Source of the DNA: Cohnella kolymensis
GTDB lineage: Bacteria > Bacillota > Bacilli > Paenibacillales > Paenibacillaceae
Assembly (NCBI RefSeq): GCF_000829465.1
Contig: NZ_JXAL01000014.1
Coordinates: forward strand, 1-64,000
Length of the DNA stretch: 64,000 nucleotides
Reading direction: 5' to 3'
Part shown: piece by piece, positions 59,246 to 64,000 of the stretch
How positions within the stretch are numbered: position 1 is the stretch's first letter
Layout of the letters: every line of letters starts with the position of its first letter
Program-made: the position numbers and the translations under genes
The notes under the pieces: generated by a model
Seen by the model: the letters and a program-made list of their open reading frames with translations, nothing else
Told to the model about the DNA's origin: nothing
Databases searched by the model: none

Positions 59246-61027
59246 ATGAGCTTTGATTCGCTTCGTCCATTTCTAGAGGAATTGCGCCGGAATGAAGAGT
59301 TGGCTGTTATTGATGCGCCGGTTGATCCGGTGCTGGAGATCGCTGAAATTCACCGTCGTGTCATCGACACGGAAGGGCCTGCGCTGCTCTTTACGAACGT
59401 CAAGGGAAGCAGCTTCCCCGTCGTCACCAATTTGTTCGGGACAAGCAGACGTGTGGATTTGGCTTTCGGTCCGCGCCCGGAGCAATTGGTCAATCGGTTA
59501 GTCGGTTCATTGGACAGTCTGCTGCCTCCATCTTTGCCCGCTTTGTGGCGCGAGAAGGATATGCTGTTCGATCTTCTCAAAGTGGGAATGAGGAATGTAC
59601 CCAAGGAGCGCGCTCCGGTACTGCAATCCTCACGCCGGGAGCGGCCTCTTGCCGGACTTCCGGTCATCACCTCGTGGCAGGAGGACGGCGGACCTTTCGT
59701 GACGCTTCCTCTTGTGTACACCGAGCATCCACAGCATCCGAAGCAGCATAATCTCGGCATGTACCGAATGCAGGTGTTCGACGAGTCGACTACCGGCATG
59801 CATTGGCAAATACATAAAGGCGGCGGCTTCCATTATCACGAGGCGCAGCTGCAGGGCGAGGCGCTTCCGGTATCCGTGTTCCTCGGCGGACCTCCTGCGC
59901 TTATAGCGTCCGCGATCGCCCCGGTGCCTGAGAACGTGCCCGAGCTGCTTCTTGCCTCTCTGGTGATGGGTGGAAAGCTGCCGATGACGGACAATCCGCT
60001 TGGCGGTCACCGGATACCGGCGGAAGCGGAATTCGCCATCGTCGGCAAAGTGCCGCCGCATGAACGGCGCGCGGAAGGGCCGTTCGGCGATCATTTCGGC
60101 TATTATTCTCTGACGCATGATTTTCCGGTTTTTCATATTGATCATATGTGGCACCGCAAAGATGCCATTTATCCGGCAACCGTCGTCGGTAAGCCTCGCC
60201 AGGAGGACTATTATCTCGGAGAATTCCTGCAGCGTTTGCTATCGCCTGCGTTCCCGATGGTCATGTCCGGTGTTCGAAGCTTGTGGACATATGCCGAAAC
60301 CGGGTTTCATCCGCTTGCGGCTGCGGTGGTGAGAGAAAGCTATTCGCGGGAAGCGCTGGGAACGGCATTCCGCATTCTCGGCGAAGGCCAGTTAACACTG
60401 ACGAAATTTCTGATCCTGACCGACACGCCGATGGATTTAGGGAATTTCCCGCTGCTGCTGGAGACCGTTCTCGAACGGTTTGACCCGTTACGGGACTTAT
60501 TCGTTTTTGATCATACGTCGCACGACACTTTGGACTATACCGGACCGCGGCTGAACCACGGCAGCAAAGCGGTACTGCTTGGGGTTGGAGATCCGGTACG
60601 GCAGCTGCCCGGTGAATATGATGGCGGCCCGCTGCCGGGTATCAACCGGGTAAAGCCGTACTGCCGGGGATGTCTTGTCGTCGAGGGCGCAGCTTATACT
60701 GCGGATCCGGAGCTTGGAGCAAGACTCGCGGAGCGGCTGTCGGCGGATAACTGCGACTGGCCGCTGATCATTCTGGCGGACAATGCCGACATTGCCGATG
60801 CCCAGACGCCGTTCTTGTGGACGACGTTCACGCGCTTCAATCCGGCAGCGGATATGTACGCGGCGAGCGAAGCGGGACGACATCATATCGGTTACCGGCT
60901 GCCGATCGTTATCGATGCCCGTATGAAGCCCGGCTACCCGGACGAGCTGTTTCCCCGCGAAGATATCGTCAAGCTGGTGGACAATCGTTGGAAGGAATAT
61001 TTCAAATCGGCGAATGGGATCGGCTAA
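59246..61027 (+). CDS. UbiD-family decarboxylase
   Basis: A 593-residue member of the UbiD family of prenylated-FMN-dependent decarboxylases, often tied to quinone biosynthesis. It has GMHWQIHKGGGFHYH and the catalytic region RRAEGPFGDHFGYY with the conserved acidic residues. No UbiX flavin prenyltransferase gene is in the window. Next to ctaA it may serve respiration (menaquinone), but the substrate is unproven. A terminator follows. Confidence 0.88.
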   Translation: MSFDSLRPFLEELRRNEELAVIDAPVDPVLEIAEIHRRVIDTEGPALLFTNVKGSSFPVVTNLFGTSRRVDLAFGPRPEQLVNRLVGSLDSLLPPSLPALWREKDMLFDLLKVGMRNVPKERAPVLQSSRRERPLAGLPVITSWQEDGGPFVTLPLVYTEHPQHPKQHNLGMYRMQVFDESTTGMHWQIHKGGGFHYHEAQLQGEALPVSVFLGGPPALIASAIAPVPENVPELLLASLVMGGKLPMTDNPLGGHRIPAEAEFAIVGKVPPHERRAEGPFGDHFGYYSLTHDFPVFHIDHMWHRKDAIYPATVVGKPRQEDYYLGEFLQRLLSPAFPMVMSGVRSLWTYAETGFHPLAAAVVRESYSREALGTAFRILGEGQLTLTKFLILTDTPMDLGNFPLLLETVLERFDPLRDLFVFDHTSHDTLDYTGPRLNHGSKAVLLGVGDPVRQLPGEYDGGPLPGINRVKPYCRGCLVVEGAAYTADPELGARLAERLSADNCDWPLIILADNADIADAQTPFLWTTFTRFNPAADMYAASEAGRHHIGYRLPIVIDARMKPGYPDELFPREDIVKLVDNRWKEYFKSANGIG

Positions 61028-61034
61028 AATGAGA

Positions 61035-61081
61035 GAGAGACGGCGCAACTCACCGGACCGGTTGAGTGCTCCGTCTCTTTT
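61035..61081 (+). terminator. Terminator after ubiD-like gene
   Basis: AGAGACGG pairs with CCGTCTCT, with a long inner CAACTC/TTGAGTG stem around ACCGG, followed by TTTT. Confidence 0.85.
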
Positions 61082-61130
61082 GCGTTACAATGAAAGCAGC
61101 AGGTATTGGAATTTGGCGGGAGGAAGCAGC

Positions 61131-61871
61131 TTGCTGAGAATCATGTTCGGAGAGGAACCGAGAGAGTGGAAAGGTTCATCTCTCAATACGGTACAGGCAA
61201 TAGAGCAATTCATTCGGCGTTGTTCGGAGGAGGCGGAACGGCGGCCGGAACAGGCGGTACGGCGGCCGGAACAGGCCTCTCAATTTCACACCTATCAATA
61301 CTGGGCGGAAGGCCTTCTTCGTTCTATGGATGAGCTGGAGCAAGGCATTTACGCGGCGAAGCAATTCGCCAGCCGGATCAATCACACGGAAGTGGACGAG
61401 CTCTCAGCCAAGGAGAGGCTGAATTATTACCGCCATGTCTACTTTGACAAAAATTCTTATATTCGAATATTCGCTGTTCTCGATAAACTGGGTACATTTC
61501 TTAACTCGCTGCTAAAGCTGGAGACGGAGCGGTTGAAGGCGCACTATTCGTATTTCACCGTACTCCGGAACATGCGCATGAACGGCGTGCACCCTGAACT
61601 GGCGGGGCCGCTTGACGAATTGAAGGAGCAGCATCAGGAAGCTTTGAGCAGGCTTCGCAGACGCCGAAATACGGAAATTCACTATATGAATGCGGAACTT
61701 GAGGATGATCTCGAACAAACATTGATCCAGAAAGACCGTATAAGTCTGGAAAATATAAAAGCAAATATAGCGGATTTGGAGCAAGCATGGCTGCTCGCCG
61801 AAAGTTCCATTGGCGGCACGTTTCGTTTTGCAAACAAACGATTCGCGAAGTCGACTGAAGGATTCGGCTGA
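61131..61871 (+). CDS. Cthe_2314-type HEPN-domain protein
   Basis: A 246-residue helical protein. The C-terminal part carries the HEPN signature R-x4-H in RRRNTEIHYMN, preceded by YRHVYFDKNSYIRIFAVLDKLGTF, which resembles the Cthe_2314-like HEPN family. HEPN domains are often RNases or partners of toxin systems, but no antitoxin-type neighbour is obvious. A short RRPEQA repeat occurs near residues 38-50. The TTG at 61131 is preferred (GGGAGG 7 bases upstream); a frame from 61014 would start inside ubiD. Confidence 0.7.
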   Translation: MLRIMFGEEPREWKGSSLNTVQAIEQFIRRCSEEAERRPEQAVRRPEQASQFHTYQYWAEGLLRSMDELEQGIYAAKQFASRINHTEVDELSAKERLNYYRHVYFDKNSYIRIFAVLDKLGTFLNSLLKLETERLKAHYSYFTVLRNMRMNGVHPELAGPLDELKEQHQEALSRLRRRRNTEIHYMNAELEDDLEQTLIQKDRISLENIKANIADLEQAWLLAESSIGGTFRFANKRFAKSTEGFG

Positions 61872-61901
61872 GAAATTCGACGCGATGGAGGGGAGTGCCG
61901 C

Positions 61902-62677
61902 GTGACGCTTAAAGGCAGGAACGCGCTGATCACGGGCAGCGCCAAAGGATTGGGGCGTCGAACGGCCTTGGAGCTTGCCGGACGGGGTTGTAACGTCGCG
62001 ATTAATTATGTAACCAGCCGCGAAGAGGCCGAGAAGCTTGCCGGTGAAATTGAGGCAATGGGATGCCGGGCATACGCGGTGAAAGCCGATATCGCAGAGG
62101 CTGCACAGACGGAACGTCTCGTATCGCAAGTGGAGGAGCAGCTCGGCGGTATCGATATACTCGTCAACAATGCGGGACCGTTCATTCGTGAGCGGCGCCT
62201 GTTCGCGGACTATAAACCGGAAGAAATTCACTATCTGATGAACGGCAATCTGCTCGGCACCATGCTGCTCGATCACCGGGTGCTCCCGGGAATGAGAAGC
62301 CGCCAATGGGGGAGAATCTTTCATTTCGGTTTCGGGCACGCCGCGGAAGCCCGTTCCTGGCCGCATCGCGCGGTTTATGCCGCAGCGAAGGTAGGGCTGG
62401 TGTCTTTCACCAAAACTTTAGCGGTGGAAGAAGCGGCTAACGGCATTACCGTAAATATGATCTGCCCCGGAGATATCCGCGGCGGCAACAAAGAAAAGGG
62501 AATTGCCGATGTTGAGGGCATAATAGATGAAGAATCTCCGCGCGGGCGCCCGGAACGGGCGAAGATGTGGCGAGGATCATTGCTTTTCTCTGTTTGCCCG
62601 AATCGGACTTTCTAACCGGAAATACGATAGACGTATCCGGCGGGCTCGATCCGATCCGATCGAACCTGAAAAAATGA
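61902..62677 (+). pseudogene. Short-chain dehydrogenase/reductase, frameshifted near the C-terminus
   Basis: An SDR (FabG-like) protein of about 258 aa when one missing base near 62551 is restored. The first frame has the NAD(P) motif TGSAKGLGRR, the NNAG motif in ILVNNAGPF, and YAAAK as the catalytic Tyr-Lys. The second frame adds GTGEDVARIIAFLCLPES and ends DVSGGLDPI, the typical SDR end. The usual catalytic serine region reads HFGFGHAAEA, so that serine seems absent. GTG start after GGAGGGGAG. A terminator follows the restored stop. Confidence 0.82.
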
Positions 62678-62679
62678 CG

Positions 62680-62711
62680 AAAGGTCCCGCCGCACGGGCA
62701 GGACCTTCTTT
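62680..62711 (+). terminator. Terminator after the SDR gene
   Basis: AAGGTCC pairs with GGACCTT around a GC-rich loop, followed by CTTT. It is shared with the convergent nfu gene. Confidence 0.75.
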
Positions 62712-62729
62712 ACTGTCATAAGAAGAAAA

Positions 62730-62975
62730 TCAGAACACTTGAACGACTTCTTCGATACCTTCGACTTCTTCCAGCAACGCGCGTTCGATACCCGCTTTAA
62801 GCGTGATTGTCGAGCTCGGGCAGCTGCCGCATGCACCCATCAGGCGCAGCTTCACGATTCCGTCTTCAACGTCGACCAGTTCAACGTCGCCGCCGTCGCG
62901 CTGCAGGAACGGACGCAATTTATCGAGCACCTCGAGCACTTCATCATACTGTGTGCTTGGAGCATTTGCACTCAT
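62730..62975 (-). CDS. NifU C-terminal-type Fe-S scaffold (YutI)
   Basis: An 81-residue NifU_C domain protein that binds and transfers Fe-S clusters through the motif GACGSCPSS (C-x2-C). The preceding [14 protein letters not shown] segment is typical. The ATG at 62975 lies 9 bases after AAGGAG; the ATG two codons earlier is too close. The order nfu/yuzB/yutJ matches Bacillus. Confidence 0.93.
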   Translation of the reverse strand: MSANAPSTQYDEVLEVLDKLRPFLQRDGGDVELVDVEDGIVKLRLMGACGSCPSSTITLKAGIERALLEEVEGIEEVVQVF

Positions 62976-63072
62976 GTTCATCCACTCCTTTCAATTTATA
63001 TTATAGTACAAAACGCGAACTTTTCAAACAGACGCTTGAACATGATTCAAAGTAAGGAAAGGACTTGAAATT

Positions 63073-63338
63073 ATGCACATCGTGGAATTCTGCGTTAGCA
63101 TATGCATCATGGCACGGATAAGGTTCTGAAAAAACTCGAACAGCGGCCGGATATTGAAGTCATCGAATACGGCTGCTTGGGAAACTGCGGCGAGTGCTTC
63201 CTGTCACCGTTCGCTCTTGTGAACGGGGAGACGGTTCCCGCCGAAACGGCGGACCAGCTGTACGAGCTCGTTCTGGCCGCCATTGCCGAGCAGGAAGAAC
63301 ACAATTCCGCGTTAGACAAGCTTCTGGACGACCTTTAA
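63073..63338 (+). pseudogene. yuzB: YuzB (DUF1450) protein, frameshifted near the N-terminus
   Basis: The main frame (from 63102) gives the conserved YuzB core VIEYGCLGNCGECFLSPFALVNGE. The true start is the ATG at 63073, giving MHIVEFCVS in another frame. Inserting one base at about 63098-63100 (AGCATATG to AGCAATATG) joins them as FCVSNMHHGTDKVL, close to the Bacillus sequence. The reconstructed length is about 88 residues. The protein is cysteine-rich and of unknown function. Its stop overlaps the end of yutJ. Confidence 0.85.
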
Positions 63339-64000
63339 CCGAAGTGGCGTTTGCTTCTCCAGAGTACGCCGCTTTTCAGCATACGAGGAATTCGGCCGAG
63401 CAGAGGCGTTGTTCCCATCAATCCGAAGCCGGCTTTTTTGCCTAGAGAACCGAGGACTCCCTTAAGCTTGATGCGGGAGAGCTTCGGTTCTTTATTTTGC
63501 CACCGGGCAAGGATCACTTCCGCGACTTGCTCACCCAATGCTCCGGCCAGCTGTGCGCTTGGCGAGTGAGGCTGGCTTGAGCAGTCCCCCACCACATATA
63601 CTTGAGGCGCGTTAGGCATTTCGTGCCACTCATTCACGATCAAACGGCCCTGTTGATCTTTGGGCTGGTTCATACGCTGTACAATGTCCACCGGTTGAAT
63701 GCCTGCCGTCCACACCGTTACATCGGTGAAGATCGGTTGTACGCCGTTGTGTATAACACCCGGCTCCAGAGAGGTGATGCTGATGTGCGAGAACATCTCC
63801 ACATCGTGCAGGCGGAACCAGGACGCCACATACTCCTGAAGCTTGCCCGGAAACGCGGACAGAATGCTGCCTCCGCGGTCAAGAATCCGAATATTGACGT
63901 CCGGACGGCTTTCACGCAATTCGGCAGCCACTTCCACGCCGCTCAATCCTCCGCCGACGATCGTCAGTTGACCATACGGGCGAATATCGTTCAGCTTCTG
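63335..64000 (-). CDS. yutJ: NADH dehydrogenase-like flavoprotein YutJ (partial)
   Basis: The C-terminal 221 codons of a type II NADH dehydrogenase-like protein; the 5' end lies beyond the window. Visible motifs are the second dinucleotide-binding site VGGGLSGVEVAAEL, DVTVWTAGIQP, and the FAD-contact segment VYVVGDCSSQPHSPSAQLAGALG. A basic, membrane-associating tail ends the protein. Convergent with yuzB, as in B. subtilis. It probably feeds electrons from NADH or another donor to menaquinone. Confidence 0.88.
   Translation of the reverse strand, partial: QKLNDIRPYGQLTIVGGGLSGVEVAAELRESRPDVNIRILDRGGSILSAFPGKLQEYVASWFRLHDVEMFSHISITSLEPGVIHNGVQPIFTDVTVWTAGIQPVDIVQRMNQPKDQQGRLIVNEWHEMPNAPQVYVVGDCSSQPHSPSAQLAGALGEQVAEVILARWQNKEPKLSRIKLKGVLGSLGKKAGFGLMGTTPLLGRIPRMLKSGVLWRSKRHFG

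Noticed and set aside
61512-62366. A 284-residue minus-strand frame across the HEPN and SDR genes
   Set aside because: It runs antisense to two genes with clear families and RBSs, and has no domain of its own.

Overview
The window reads as a piece of chromosome from an endospore-forming, facultatively anaerobic member of the Bacillota, most likely a Paenibacillus-type organism. The evidence is the set of sporulation genes (yunB, lytH, ylbJ, cwlJ-gerQ, an alpha/beta SASP, a YjcZ-like peptide), a tRNA-Trp T-box leader, strong AGGAGG ribosome binding sites, and gene orders known from Bacillus (yunB/lytH/lipA/yutD and nfu/yuzB/yutJ). The genus is inferred. No rRNA, tRNA or CRISPR array was seen.

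Layout. 0-5.5 kb: release factor 3, a frameshifted orphan phnM, an RCK potassium-channel regulator overlapping an rRNA methyltransferase, then an A+T-rich islet with an HTH protein and a broken HIT gene. 5.5-20.6 kb: an oxygen/redox island. It has an Fnr regulator with a C-terminal cysteine cluster, a divergent GAF/response regulator/PAS-kinase operon resembling NreABC, a CuA lipoprotein, two hemerythrin-like proteins, a DoxX protein, pyruvate formate-lyase and its activase, mobA, a ba3-type cytochrome oxidase operon ending in a ribosome hibernation factor, a universal stress protein, and one polypeptide joining a PduL phosphotransacylase to acetate kinase. Five perfect and two near-perfect TGTGA-N6-TCACA sites lie in front of these transcription units, so the block looks like one Fnr regulon. 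PflB/PflA would give acetyl-CoA and formate, and the PduL-AckA fusion would turn acetyl-CoA into acetate and ATP, while the ba3 oxidase and the hemerythrin/DoxX proteins handle low oxygen.

20.7-26.2 kb: an SRAP-like protein and a Fur-controlled siderophore uptake locus (two perfect Fur boxes between divergent transcripts). 26.2-32.5 kb: yunB, lytH, lipA, yutD with a long disordered tail, NAD kinase and ylbJ. 32.5-33.8 kb: a TnpB-only IS200/IS605-type element ending next to the promoter of a truncated haemoglobin. 34-43 kb: DUF2225, oligoendopeptidase F, an ECF sigma/anti-sigma/lipoprotein operon, T-box-trpS, SASP and the gerQ-cwlJ germination pair. 43-59 kb: haem and copper insertion genes (ctaB, sco, ctaA), a toprim protein, MFS transporter, a membrane transglutaminase, a class B PBP, HAD phosphatase, MurJ-type flippase, thioredoxin and others. 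59-64 kb: UbiD-type decarboxylase, a HEPN protein, an SDR enzyme, NifU-type scaffold, yuzB and the 3' part of yutJ.

A cross-cutting feature is frameshifting. At least nine otherwise well-conserved genes are interrupted by single-base indels, several in short homopolymers. Together they point to assembly error more than to mass gene decay, so the affected genes are given with their reconstructed extents.
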